Assembly (NCBI GenBank): GCA_002392345.1
Contig: DGGU01000016.1
Location: forward strand, 1-25,430
Source: Lachnospiraceae bacterium UBA3866
Lineage (GTDB): Bacteria; Bacillota; Clostridia; Lachnospirales; Lachnospiraceae
Direction of reading: 5' to 3'
DNA length: 25,430 bases
The notes under the pieces are model-generated. The model was not told the origin of the DNA and made no database searches. It worked only from the letters and a program-made list of their open reading frames with translations. A program made the translations under genes and the position numbers. This document shows, piece after piece, positions 7,346 through 16,179 of this stretch (position 1 is its first letter; every line of letters starts with the position of its first letter).

Positions 7346-8155
7346 CTATAATTCAAGTGAGCGAGAGTAAGATTGCAAGACTGCATCGATGATGGCTCCG
7401 CGGAAACCATTTTCTTCGAGAACTCTCACTCCTTCTATAGTAGTACCTGCAGGGCTTGTAACCATGTCTTTCAGAACTCCCGGATGAGTTTTATCATCTT
7501 TATACTTTTCTACTGCAAGTTTCCCTGAACCATATACTGCATTCATTGCAAATTTATATGCCAGGTCGCGAGTAAGACCGCATTCTACTCCGCCATCAGC
7601 AAGAGCCTCTGTCATCATGAAAATCCAAGCTGGTGAAGCTCCTGATACTTGCGTTATAGCATTGATGTATTTCTCATCGACCACTTCAGCTTCTCCGCAA
7701 CTTCTCATAATCTCTAAAACCATGTCAAACTTTTTATTTGATTTTACTTTTTCACTTGCTGAAATAGCGCTTATACCCGCACCAACAAGTGATGGGGTGT
7801 TGGGCATGACACGAACGACATTCTTAGTCCCAAGTGCCTTTTCAAGATACTCTATAGTTTTACCAGCCATTATAGAAACTATCAACTGGTCTTTAGTTAT
7901 GCTCTTTTTTAAGTTTTGCGCGATCTCATTAAATACCTGTGGCTTCACGCAGATAAAAACTATGTCTTTCGCATTTTTTAAAACAAATGAATTATCAGTT
8001 GATGTCTTAAAACCATGCTTTTTTTCTAAAACTTTAAGCTTCTCTTCAGACCTATTAGAGACAAAAATCTGATTTTCTTTGGCAATATGCGTTTTTGAAA
8101 GGCCGGTCAAGATGGCTGTAGCCATGTTGCCGGCACCTATAAATCCTATCTTCAT
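7346..8155 (-). CDS. proC: Pyrroline-5-carboxylate reductase
   Basis: 269 residues, normal length. ProC performs the last step of proline synthesis, NAD(P)H-dependent reduction of 1-pyrroline-5-carboxylate. The Rossmann loop MKIGFIGAGNMATAI is at the N-terminus; VKPQVF and VVRVMPNTPSLVGAG follow. The C-terminal helical signature HPGVLKDMVTSPAGTTIEGV is the PROSITE P5CR pattern. No Shine-Dalgarno precedes the ATG; a TATAAT ends 7 bases upstream, so the message is probably leaderless. It is followed 8 bp later by the TSCPD gene. Confidence 0.97.
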   Translation of the reverse strand: MKIGFIGAGNMATAILTGLSKTHIAKENQIFVSNRSEEKLKVLEKKHGFKTSTDNSFVLKNAKDIVFICVKPQVFNEIAQNLKKSITKDQLIVSIMAGKTIEYLEKALGTKNVVRVMPNTPSLVGAGISAISASEKVKSNKKFDMVLEIMRSCGEAEVVDEKYINAITQVSGASPAWIFMMTEALADGGVECGLTRDLAYKFAMNAVYGSGKLAVEKYKDDKTHPGVLKDMVTSPAGTTIEGVRVLEENGFRGAIIDAVLQSYSRSLEL

Positions 8156-8162
8156 AAACTAT

Positions 8163-8191
8163 ATTATACGAAAAAAGACATATTTTAGCAA
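8163..8191 (-). promoter_or_regulatory. Promoter of proC, apparently leaderless
   Basis: TTGCTA (8191-8186), 17 bp, TATAAT (8168-8163), then ATAGTTT and the ATG at 8155. The layout is nearly the same as at tmcAL (TATAATATAGGT-ATG). Confidence 0.65.
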
Positions 8192-8207
8192 TATGCTTTT
8201 TTGCTAA
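8185..8207. promoter_or_regulatory. Inverted repeat over the proC -35 region
   Basis: TTAGCAA, 9 bp, TTGCTAA. The 7-bp arms are perfect and one arm contains the -35 hexamer, so this could be an operator. The hexamers recall CIRCE (TTAGCA/TGCTAA), but they lie 11 bp apart instead of 15, so it is not a CIRCE. It could also be a weak hairpin 3' of the activase gene. Confidence 0.4.
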
Positions 8208-8214
8208 CGCTCAA

Positions 8215-8970
8215 CTAAACCCCTCTAATCTCGACCTTTCCTACAGCGTCTTCTACTATTTTTGCAAATGATTCGAGTTCCTCTCGTGTAAATGGTTTAA
8301 AAGGTAGGTCTTCCATACCTGGTGCCGCTTTATAATCTTGGAGATAATATTCCTTAGCGCCTTTTATCATATCTCTTATCTCATAAAAATCCGCTTCGGT
8401 GTGAAGGCCTTTGACGCAGGTTGTGCGGAATTCGTAGTCAGAGGCTTTCGTCATAAGTAAATTAATTGATCTTTTAACTTTCTCTATAAATACGGGCTCG
8501 CAGTGGAAAACAGTCCACTGGACTGTTTTCCCCCTACGGGTGGCTTCGCCACTAGACTCGTGCACGCCGATTACTTTCTCATAATTGGTAAAGCCTGCTT
8601 TGATGTCCATCGCAAACTTATCAACTAAGTTATCATCAATCAATTTCTCTATCATCTCTGGAAAGAAGCCATTGGTATCAAGCTTTATTGGATAACCGAG
8701 TTCTTTTATAGGTTTAAGCAAGTCTTCTATGTCAACATTTAAAAGTGGCTCGCCTCCTGTGATTGCTACACCATTCAACTTGCCCTTTCTTTCTTTTAGA
8801 AAATCAAGAATTTCTTCTTTAGTGAACTTTGGAAAATGTTCTGGGTTAGTCACAAGTTCCATGTTGTGACAAAATGGACATCTTAAGTTACAATTACCAA
8901 AGAAAATGGTGCAGGCAATGTGACCTGGGTAGTCTAGAAGTGTTACTTTTTGTAGACCTGAAATAATCAT
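8215..8970 (-). CDS. nrdG: Anaerobic ribonucleotide reductase activating protein-like radical SAM enzyme, with repeat-encoded insertion
   Basis: 251 residues. The iron-sulfur motif C27-x3-C31-x2-C34 (GNCNLRCPFCHN) binds the 4Fe-4S cluster that cleaves S-adenosylmethionine; VAITGGEPLL follows. MIISGLQKVTLLDYPGHIA is the typical N-terminus of the NrdG2-type family (TIGR02495), which is annotated as the activator of NrdD. No nrdD is in the window, so the target glycyl-radical enzyme is inferred. Residues 140-159 (SGEATRRGKTVQWTVFHCEP) are encoded entirely by a long-form repeat plus its tail hairpin, inserted between NYEKVIGVHE and VKRSINLLM. AAGGAGT lies upstream of the ATG. It follows addA by 35 bp. 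Confidence 0.87.
   Translation of the reverse strand: MIISGLQKVTLLDYPGHIACTIFFGNCNLRCPFCHNMELVTNPEHFPKFTKEEILDFLKERKGKLNGVAITGGEPLLNVDIEDLLKPIKELGYPIKLDTNGFFPEMIEKLIDDNLVDKFAMDIKAGFTNYEKVIGVHESSGEATRRGKTVQWTVFHCEPVFIEKVKRSINLLMTKASDYEFRTTCVKGLHTEADFYEIRDMIKGAKEYYLQDYKAAPGMEDLPFKPFTREELESFAKIVEDAVGKVEIRGV
8494..8552 (-). repeat. Long-form palindromic repeat with full tail hairpin, inside the activase gene
   Basis: The long core is perfect at 8494-8538, followed by GGTGGCTTCGCCACT, whose GTGGC/GCCAC arms form a second hairpin. This is the most complete copy in the window. In the gene frame it encodes SGEATRRGKTVQWTVFHCEP, 20 residues with no stop. Confidence 0.96.
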
Positions 8971-9005
8971 GTGTACTCCTTCATGCGAGGTTTAAATGCT
9001 CATCC

Positions 9006-12000
9006 TTAAAGAATGCTTACTGCTTTATTGATTGCGAATGAATAAATATATATTTCTTTTACCTTATAGCCTGTAAGGTCTTCAAGTACTTTAGCATAAG
9101 TGATTAATTGCACTTTATATTTATCAATTAGTTCTTGACTAAATTTCTCTTCATCGGATATTTTCTTCTTTATTGCATCAGTTTTGTAATCAAGGAGGAC
9201 TATATAGTCGTTGCCGTCCTTGTCTTTTTTTATGTAGAAGGCGTCGATGATGCCTTGAACTATGATACATTTATCATCAAAAACATTTGGGCTCGTAGTG
9301 GAAAACAGTCCACTGGACTGTTTTCCCCCTACAAGCGAATCTATCTCGTTTTGGCTGAAGAGTTTCATGAATTTCTGCTCGCGGTGGAGTGTGCCGTCGG
9401 TATAGGCTTGCTTCATCTCTTGGCCGAGGTTCGTAGATAAAAATAAATCAATCTTTTCTTTGCCTATTCTAGCCTCATAAAACTTACCATTACTATTCAG
9501 GCTCGCGGTACTAAAATCAAAATATTGCATAAAGTGGTGGTAGGCATTGCCGAGATCGGCGCCGTTTAATTCGGTTGAATCAGATGCTCGCTTTTCTTCT
9601 CTTGCGTCATCAATATCTTCGTAATAGTCGGGCTCGCAGTGCTCGCCCCTACGGGTGGCTTTGCCGTCGGGCTCGCAGTGGAAAATAGTCCACTGGACTG
9701 TTTTCCCCCTACGAGTTGCTACAACGTCGGGCTCGCTGAGCTCGCCCATACGTGTTTCGAACTTGCAATGCTTCACCTCTGCATGTTTCGGGCTTGCTTC
9801 CTTGAGGGCTGATACGGAGAATTTTGGTTGCAATTCTTGGTAGCCCTTATATGGGTAAGTGTCTTCTAAATCGATTTTCAGATCATCATTATCGCGAACT
9901 CTTATAATAGATGGATCAAACTCTTCTTCAACTATCTTACTATCTTTAATCTCGTATGGCACGATCTCGAAATTATAATATGGCGTATCTTTTGCAGAGA
10001 GATAATTAACTATTATATCAAAATATGAATTCATATTTTTTATTGCCAGTTCTTCATCTTCATTTTCATCTCTTCTTTTGATCATTTTTGTTTTCTTTGT
10101 CTTATTTTCTTTTATCAGGTCTTCACCTTTAAGATCACTATACTTTTCCATAAGTCTATTAAAATAGATCCCTTGCTGCCCTTTCTTTTGAACATTGCCT
10201 ACTATATAAAGTTTATTAACTGCACGAGTTAGTCCTACATACAACATCCTAAGTTCTTCTTGTCTAATCTCATCTTCTTTTTCTGATCGAAGAAGTTCCT
10301 TTTTGTCTGTATTAAAAAATACCTTTTTGTCGACATCATAATAATCAAGCGCAAATCCATAATCGTTTCCAAATTGATATGGGGCCTTTTCACTTGCTTC
10401 ATTCATTTTATATCGCTGATTGCATCCGCATAAGAACACTGTATCAAATTGAAGGCCTTTCGCCGAGTGTATAGTCATGATACGAACTGCGTTGGCATTT
10501 TCATCGTTAATTTTGGCCTGTCCCTGATCTCTATCTATATCAGAAATCTTCTCTATATATCTATTAAAATTAAATAAGCTAACAGTCGAAAATCCTTCAA
10601 AACGAGTGGCAAAATCGTATAATACTTCTAGATTTGCAACTCTTTGCTCAGCATCTGGCATAACTGATACTATTTCTTTGATCCTATATCTTTCATATAT
10701 ATAATCAATTAGGTCGCTGATCTTCATATAACGTGATCTAAGTTTTGTGTTTTCAAGATCGTCGAAAAATCTCGTTACCTTTCTTTTGAATGTCTCCCCA
10801 TCTATGTTATACTTTTTTGTTTTAGCACTAAAATTATCTTTTTCTTCCTCTGATACTGAATCTAAACCATCATAGATATTTTTTGCATATAACATAGCAT
10901 CATACAAGTTTAATTCTATATTTTTATTCTTATCATAGGATATGCTTGTAAGAGATTCTTTAGATGCGTTTTTTACTACGCTTTTTAATCCATCAAGTTG
11001 TACTAATTTGATAAAAGATAGTTCATCATTATTTAGACCATATATATCAGAGGTCAATACAGATGCCAGAGGTATGTTCTTGGTTGGATTATCAATAACA
11101 TTAAGAATATCAATGACGAGTTTAACTTCAAGCCTACCAAAGAATCCAGACTTCTCATCTGAATATACAGGAATTCTATGCTGTTTTAAAATATCAGAAT
11201 AAACTTTAGAATTGCCTGCTGCTTTTCTAACTAGGATTACAATCTGATTATATCTATATTTTTTCTCTTTAACTAATCTTTCTATCTCATCAGCGACAAA
11301 ATGTGCTTCATATTCTACGCCTATATGCTTAATTTTGTTGTCATCATCACTCTTTGGTTTCTTTTTTGCTACTTTATCTTTATTCTGACTTGTGTTCTCA
11401 TCTCCGTCGTCTACCTCACTTTTTTTGCATATAGCTCTTATTATTACTTTTTTATCGTCAATATAATCTCTTTTGCTCTCTTCTTCTGTAGGCAAGAGCT
11501 CATGTCCATCACTATAATCTATACCCCCATAATTATGTGTCATAACTTTAGAAAAAAGATCATTGACATATTCAATTATCTCTTTGCCACTTCGATAATT
11601 TATGTTAAGCGTCAATGCTTTCCCAATAGGGTTGGTTTTTTTATAGGCCTTAAGTTTATCTACAAATATTGATGGTTCGGCATTTCTAAATCTATATATA
11701 CTTTGCTTCACATCACCAACCATGAAGACATTTTTCTTCTTAAAATTATCTGATATTGCCTCAAGTATCTTTTCTTGAAGAAAATTAGTGTCTTGATATT
11801 CATCTATAAATATACATTTGTATCTATCTGCTATAGCTCTAGCACTTGGTGATAATCCTTCATCATATAAGATATCAAGGGCTATGTGGGCATAATCACT
11901 TATCTCGTATAGACTTCTTTTATTCTTTTCATTTATGATTCTCAGATAAAACTCACGAAGAAGTTTCATGTACAATATATCATTTACATTAGTGGCCGAG

Positions 12001-12635
12001 TCAATTTCGGGCTCGCAAAATTTGCTTAGATATTTATATGGCCACGGGATGCAGGAAATCTTTGCTAGGCCGTCAAGTAAAAGTTTGCGAATTTTACTTT
12101 CGTCATTTTTCTCTATGTAAGAATCAAAGAGATGTGCGTACTCACTGTCTATATATCTCTCTTCGAGCAAATCAGAAAGTATATCATCTTTTATAACCGC
12201 CATCTCATTCTCGTCGGCTATTCTGTAATTAGGATCAAAACCCTTATAAAGGCTATCATCCTTATCAAGCAAGGTATAATTCTCATCAACTATTCTCTTG
12301 CAAAATGCATCTATAGTAAATATATTGGCATTTTGAATTGTAGCTAGATCTTTAGCAAGTTTTGACTTTAGGCTTCCTTGTGACTCCTGCATCTTCTTGG
12401 TTAAGGCCTTCCTTATACGATTAGACATCTCTCGTGTCGCTTTTCTTGTAAATGTCATAATCAAAATATCAGATAACGAGATGTCATCTGCTAGATTCGC
12501 ATTTTCGTTAGACAGTAGATTAATTATCCGCGCCGTAAGTACTGTCGTCTTACCGGAACCTGCTGCTGCAGATACTAAGATATTTTTACTAAGATCTGCT
12601 TCGATTACTTGTTTTTGTTCTTTATTATAATCCAT
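9006..12635 (-). CDS. addA: ATP-dependent helicase/nuclease subunit A, with repeat-encoded insertions
   Basis: 1209 residues. AddA is the SF1A (UvrD-like) 3'-5' helicase and nuclease subunit of AddAB, which resects double-strand breaks for RecA. Motifs: Walker A AGSGKT (25-30), DEYQDT (278-283), GDVKQSIYRFRN (307-318), MTIHSAKGLQFD (about 720), LYVGLTRA, and the C-terminal RecB-type nuclease with GIIDAFYI and LLDYKTDAI (about 1147). A low-complexity linker occurs near DDGDENTSQNKDK. Repeats add residues of about 962-1002 in the helicase-nuclease linker, and 1102-1116 inside the nuclease part just before GIIDAF. Its ATG overlaps the addB stop by one base (TAATG). The insertions sit outside the recognised motifs, so activity is likely kept. 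Confidence 0.96.
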   Translation of the reverse strand: MDYNKEQKQVIEADLSKNILVSAAAGSGKTTVLTARIINLLSNENANLADDISLSDILIMTFTRKATREMSNRIRKALTKKMQESQGSLKSKLAKDLATIQNANIFTIDAFCKRIVDENYTLLDKDDSLYKGFDPNYRIADENEMAVIKDDILSDLLEERYIDSEYAHLFDSYIEKNDESKIRKLLLDGLAKISCIPWPYKYLSKFCEPEIDSATNVNDILYMKLLREFYLRIINEKNKRSLYEISDYAHIALDILYDEGLSPSARAIADRYKCIFIDEYQDTNFLQEKILEAISDNFKKKNVFMVGDVKQSIYRFRNAEPSIFVDKLKAYKKTNPIGKALTLNINYRSGKEIIEYVNDLFSKVMTHNYGGIDYSDGHELLPTEEESKRDYIDDKKVIIRAICKKSEVDDGDENTSQNKDKVAKKKPKSDDDNKIKHIGVEYEAHFVADEIERLVKEKKYRYNQIVILVRKAAGNSKVYSDILKQHRIPVYSDEKSGFFGRLEVKLVIDILNVIDNPTKNIPLASVLTSDIYGLNNDELSFIKLVQLDGLKSVVKNASKESLTSISYDKNKNIELNLYDAMLYAKNIYDGLDSVSEEEKDNFSAKTKKYNIDGETFKRKVTRFFDDLENTKLRSRYMKISDLIDYIYERYRIKEIVSVMPDAEQRVANLEVLYDFATRFEGFSTVSLFNFNRYIEKISDIDRDQGQAKINDENANAVRIMTIHSAKGLQFDTVFLCGCNQRYKMNEASEKAPYQFGNDYGFALDYYDVDKKVFFNTDKKELLRSEKEDEIRQEELRMLYVGLTRAVNKLYIVGNVQKKGQQGIYFNRLMEKYSDLKGEDLIKENKTKKTKMIKRRDENEDEELAIKNMNSYFDIIVNYLSAKDTPYYNFEIVPYEIKDSKIVEEEFDPSIIRVRDNDDLKIDLEDTYPYKGYQELQPKFSVSALKEASPKHAEVKHCKFETRMGELSEPDVVATRRGKTVQWTIFHCEPDGKATRRGEHCEPDYYEDIDDAREEKRASDSTELNGADLGNAYHHFMQYFDFSTASLNSNGKFYEARIGKEKIDLFLSTNLGQEMKQAYTDGTLHREQKFMKLFSQNEIDSLVGGKQSSGLFSTTSPNVFDDKCIIVQGIIDAFYIKKDKDGNDYIVLLDYKTDAIKKKISDEEKFSQELIDKYKVQLITYAKVLEDLTGYKVKEIYIYSFAINKAVSIL
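9289..9332 (-). repeat. Long-form palindromic repeat in the addA nuclease region
   Basis: Perfect long core; the leader has CTCGTAGT instead of CTCGCAGT. It is read in a second frame, giving VGGKQSSGLFSTTSP (about AddA residues 1102-1116), unlike the frame used at 8494 and 9669. Confidence 0.95.
9630..9665 (-). repeat. Short-form palindromic repeat with tail, first of a tandem set in addA
   Basis: GGGCTCGCAGTG, CTCGCCCCTACG, then GGTGGCTTTGCC. It encodes GKATRRGEHCEP in the addA frame. Three spaced copies, each preceded by GTC, run from 9630 to 9752. Confidence 0.93.
9669..9713 (-). repeat. Long-form palindromic repeat, second of the tandem set in addA
   Basis: Long core with one stem change (GGAAAATAGTCCA in the left arm). 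It encodes RRGKTVQWTIFHCEP; the base change is the V-to-I difference from the activase copy. A worn tail (AGTTGCTACAAC) follows. Confidence 0.95.
9729..9752 (-). repeat. Short-form palindromic repeat, third of the tandem set in addA
   Basis: GGGCTCGCTGAG followed by CTCGCCCATACG, a diverged short form encoding RMGELSEP. Bases 9753-9814 contain further weak likenesses (TTCGGGCTTGC near 9787) that may be older copies. Confidence 0.8.
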
Positions 12636-15600
12636 TATTCGTCTAAACTCTCTTCTTCAGCAATAATTCTTTCCTTTTTACATATATTGCTATAAGGACA
12701 ATAGTTGCAAGTGTTCCCTTCTGATTTTGCTGATATAACGCCATCATGCATATTATCGATTGTTTCAATTACTTTTTCTCTCATGGTAGTTATACGTTCA
12801 TCTAGTGTAGCCCTAGAGATATATTCATTTGCTATTTTATAATCATCTTTTGTAAAAGTTTGCGATTTACCCCTGCCACCATAAACAGTTATTGCCCCGT
12901 CAAATACACTTTCAACGACTTCTCTTTCTGCATTTGCAATACCACCAAGACCGCCTTTTTTCTTTTCCTGACCTTCTAACATCTCAGGAGTTAGGACGCC
13001 CTCAATTCTATTATATGGATCGGCAACCCAGTAATAAAATAGACCAACAAATACAGGTTCAACACCATCTTTCTTATATTTGTCATTGAGGCAATAATCC
13101 ATATAAAGAGTAAGCTGGACATCAGTACCATTCTCTATATCCTTTGGCTTAATCATCTTATCCTTCTTGCCCGATTTGTAATCAATAATACTGACATATG
13201 GCACTCCATCAACCTCTAAGATGTCGATTCTATCAATCTTGCCTCCGACCATAATCTTTTTCTTGTCATCATCACTTATGTTATAGCTAAAATCCTGCTC
13301 CAAGCCATCCACCTTGCTTTTTGATGTCTTAGCTATATCAATAAGCACATCACTTGCTGTATGCATGAGCTTTCTCATACTTGATTTTATATACTCTAGT
13401 TTATTAGCACCATAATAATCCTTGTCATTTTTGTTGAACTCATTAAATACATCATATCTCTGATATGCTTCATCCAGGCTTTCATCCACCCGTCTAGCTA
13501 CATCTTCTTTCGTATCTTTTGCTATATTAGGATCCTTAAATAGATTCTCAAACACCTTATGTGCAATGTTTCCTATGTCATACGCCTCAACAGCATATTT
13601 TTTTTCTTCTCTTAATTTGAGTGTGTGTTCCATAAAGTATTTGTATGGGCATCTATTATAACTCTCTACTGATGTTGCTGAAGTTTCATAATTATTCGCA
13701 TTAAGACTTAGTAAATCCGCATTAATATTTGCTTCTAGCTTCTTCTCTTCACCATAAAATCTATTAAATAATATGCCATCGTCGTATTCGTTCAACATAT
13801 CATTATCTTTCAGATACCTATATCCAACTTCGGATTTTAATATTTTCTTTTCTGTCTCTTCATCAAAATGATATACAAGGTTGCCATCTTCATCTACAAC
13901 ATAATGCTTTTTTATATTTTGGACATTACTTGCAATATAAGAGAATAGGTCTTCCTTACGGAAAAATGTGAAATCATCAGATGAGACATGCTTAGTCTTT
14001 AGATCTTTATACATCGACCTTATCATAAACAAAACTTGCGACTCTTCGTCTGCCTCGCCATCCCTAGTTCTCCTTGAATAAGATAGAATCAATTTGTCTG
14101 TTGGGTTGGTAAGGGCAAGATATATATAGAATCTTTGGTTAAGAGCTGTCTCAGTTGTCGTCTGTGACAACTCTTTTACCTTAGAAAATAAATCCCTCAT
14201 AGTATCATCTATAAGATTAGAGTCTGAACTTCTTTTTGGCACCTTGCTGTCATTTAGTCCAAGGAAAATCTCAACCTTAGGATTTTCAAATCTGGTCCTT
14301 GTGAGATCGCCTACAACTACTTGATCAAGCGAATATGGTATACTCTTTAAACTTTTACTTGAAAGTCCTATGTCAAGGATGTTTTTAAACTCGTTTACAT
14401 CAACGTTATTAAAAGTTTCTATGCCATTATCTTTTTTATATTGTTCAAGTGTAGCGATATTTTTAATAGTACTAGCAAGGACCTTCTTGCTTAATTCTAT
14501 CACACGACTTATCCTTTCTATATCAGCAACCTCACTACACTCACTTAAGGCCTTTGCAAATGCATCAATTTCGCTATCTAGATCAACTTTTTTTATAAAA
14601 GTCTGCAGTGCTGTGATGTAACTTCCTAAACTCTGTCCACCTTCCACATGCATATCTTCATATAACTTTATGAGTGGAGCTATATAACGATTCATGACAA
14701 CCTCTACACTGTGGTACATAGATTCAGTTGCTTCGTCAGTATTTTTTATAATTCTATCTACATCAAACTTATATCTATCGTAACCTCTTACTCCGTGTCT
14801 AACCAAAAAGTTATTGAAATCATATATGCTTTTGTCCTTTTCAATGATGCCAGAGCCAAGATATCTCATGACGCTGTCATAATTAAAATCGAAATTCACA
14901 ACATCTATAGCTGCCCTTATGCACTCTATGTATGGTGAACCGATAACATTTTCACTATCATCTATGAAAAGTGGAATATTATACTTTGCAAATGTTTTAA
15001 TTATAAGATCTCGATAATCATCGACACTTGATACTAGTATTCTAATGTCATTATACTTATAGCCCTCTTTTCTCACAAGTTTAAGTACTATTTCAACTGC
15101 GTTTCTAACCTCTTCTTTGACATTATCTGCAACATAACACTCTATGTTGTCAACCTTTTCTGTGTATACATTGTTCTCATTTTCATAAAGGCTTTTCTCT
15201 AAAAACAGTAGATCAGCCTTATGCTTTGTGTCGTCAGCATTATATTTATAATTTTCTCTATGAATATTTTCTTCAAGCACTATATCTTTCGCGTCTACTA
15301 TACCAGTCGCCTTCATTATATCTTTCACAAATTTCTTACTAAGATAAAATACATCATTCATGTCAAGAACAGTATTCGTAGTGATTGTTTTCGCCGCATC
15401 AGGATCTCTCATGTCGACATTCACATAGACTTCACTTGATACATTTGCTATCTTCTTAAATATTTCAAGCTGAATTGGCGTAAAACCAGTAAAGCCATCA
15501 AATGCAACTACTGCATTATTAAATATATCTACTTCTGATATTTTTTTATTTAAAAGGTCGTATTTATCTTCCTTTATAGAAAAATTAAGGTCGCTAAGCA

Positions 15601-16153
15601 CCGTCTTAAACTCATTAAATATATTTTTCAAATCAGTAAGTCTATCTTTATATATATCACTAATGCTGTCGTTCAAAACCTTATCAACATCCTCATCTGT
15701 CACATTATAGGCATAAAACTCTGACATGGCCTTAGTTAGTTTAGTAGCAAAGCCTACTTTTCCAACCAAAGAATTGCAATATAGAAGTCTGCCTTCTTTA
15801 CTTAGTTTTGATAACACTAGTGTAAGGATCATCGTCTTCACATCATCGTCGATTACGCTCTCTCTTACTGGTTCAATACCTAGTATGTCAAAGACATTGT
15901 GTGCTATACGGTCAAAAGAAACTACATCGATATTCATGATACCAGCGCCAAAACCAAGCTCTCTGGCCTTCTCAAGCATAGACCTTTGTCTATCATTAGT
16001 ATCCTGCTCTGGCACAACAAGATAAAACTTTTTAGTAAAATCAATCTTGCCATCTTCTTTTCTTGACATATTAAGAAAGCGATTGTATATCCAATCGCTT
16101 TTCCCTGAGCCGTGACTCCCTATTACTATTTTTACTTTATTATTGGTCATCAT
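12635..16153 (-). CDS. addB: ATP-dependent helicase/deoxyribonuclease subunit B
   Basis: 1172 residues. AddB is the partner of AddA: an inactivated helicase core that recognises Chi, plus a nuclease with an iron-sulfur cluster. A Walker A-like GSHGSGKS (12-19) opens the protein and VPEQDTNDRQRSML follows. The C-terminal nuclease shows GGKIDRIDI and IIDYKSGKK. The 4Fe-4S cysteines are all present: C835 (YNRCPYKYF) and C1149, C1152, C1158 (CNYCPYSNIC). No Shine-Dalgarno precedes the double ATG; TATATA ends six bases upstream, so it may start as a leaderless message besides read-through. A short-form repeat lies in the gap to the lipoprotein gene. addA overlaps its stop by one base. Confidence 0.96.
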   Translation of the reverse strand: MMTNNKVKIVIGSHGSGKSDWIYNRFLNMSRKEDGKIDFTKKFYLVVPEQDTNDRQRSMLEKARELGFGAGIMNIDVVSFDRIAHNVFDILGIEPVRESVIDDDVKTMILTLVLSKLSKEGRLLYCNSLVGKVGFATKLTKAMSEFYAYNVTDEDVDKVLNDSISDIYKDRLTDLKNIFNEFKTVLSDLNFSIKEDKYDLLNKKISEVDIFNNAVVAFDGFTGFTPIQLEIFKKIANVSSEVYVNVDMRDPDAAKTITTNTVLDMNDVFYLSKKFVKDIMKATGIVDAKDIVLEENIHRENYKYNADDTKHKADLLFLEKSLYENENNVYTEKVDNIECYVADNVKEEVRNAVEIVLKLVRKEGYKYNDIRILVSSVDDYRDLIIKTFAKYNIPLFIDDSENVIGSPYIECIRAAIDVVNFDFNYDSVMRYLGSGIIEKDKSIYDFNNFLVRHGVRGYDRYKFDVDRIIKNTDEATESMYHSVEVVMNRYIAPLIKLYEDMHVEGGQSLGSYITALQTFIKKVDLDSEIDAFAKALSECSEVADIERISRVIELSKKVLASTIKNIATLEQYKKDNGIETFNNVDVNEFKNILDIGLSSKSLKSIPYSLDQVVVGDLTRTRFENPKVEIFLGLNDSKVPKRSSDSNLIDDTMRDLFSKVKELSQTTTETALNQRFYIYLALTNPTDKLILSYSRRTRDGEADEESQVLFMIRSMYKDLKTKHVSSDDFTFFRKEDLFSYIASNVQNIKKHYVVDEDGNLVYHFDEETEKKILKSEVGYRYLKDNDMLNEYDDGILFNRFYGEEKKLEANINADLLSLNANNYETSATSVESYNRCPYKYFMEHTLKLREEKKYAVEAYDIGNIAHKVFENLFKDPNIAKDTKEDVARRVDESLDEAYQRYDVFNEFNKNDKDYYGANKLEYIKSSMRKLMHTASDVLIDIAKTSKSKVDGLEQDFSYNISDDDKKKIMVGGKIDRIDILEVDGVPYVSIIDYKSGKKDKMIKPKDIENGTDVQLTLYMDYCLNDKYKKDGVEPVFVGLFYYWVADPYNRIEGVLTPEMLEGQEKKKGGLGGIANAEREVVESVFDGAITVYGGRGKSQTFTKDDYKIANEYISRATLDERITTMREKVIETIDNMHDGVISAKSEGNTCNYCPYSNICKKERIIAEEESLDE

Positions 16154-16179
16154 TTATTTTATATAGTTGTTTTTTTACT

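Noticed and set aside
8185..8207. CIRCE element before proC
   Set aside because: TTAGCA and TGCTAA are present, but 11 bp apart rather than 15, and the inner CTC/GAG bases are missing.
9135..9440. Plus-strand open frame opposite addA
   Set aside because: It exists because the repeat has no stop on the plus strand; the opposite strand codes for the conserved AddA nuclease.
9499..9511. GGCTCGCGGTAC in addA
   Set aside because: Eight to nine matching bases only; likely chance.
9630..9752. CRISPR array
   Set aside because: Only three tandem units with unequal internal length, no uniform spacers, no cas genes, and the region is translated.
12008..12026. CGGGCTCGCAAAATTTGC in addA, giving KFCEPEID (about residues 205-212)
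   Set aside because: It matches only the GAGCCC end of the repeat (CEP peptide), without the CGTAGGGG end. Possibly an old remnant, but too little to call.
9006..12635. addA as a pseudogene because of the insertions
   Set aside because: All insertions are in frame, all helicase and nuclease motifs are intact, and addB is intact with its cluster cysteines.
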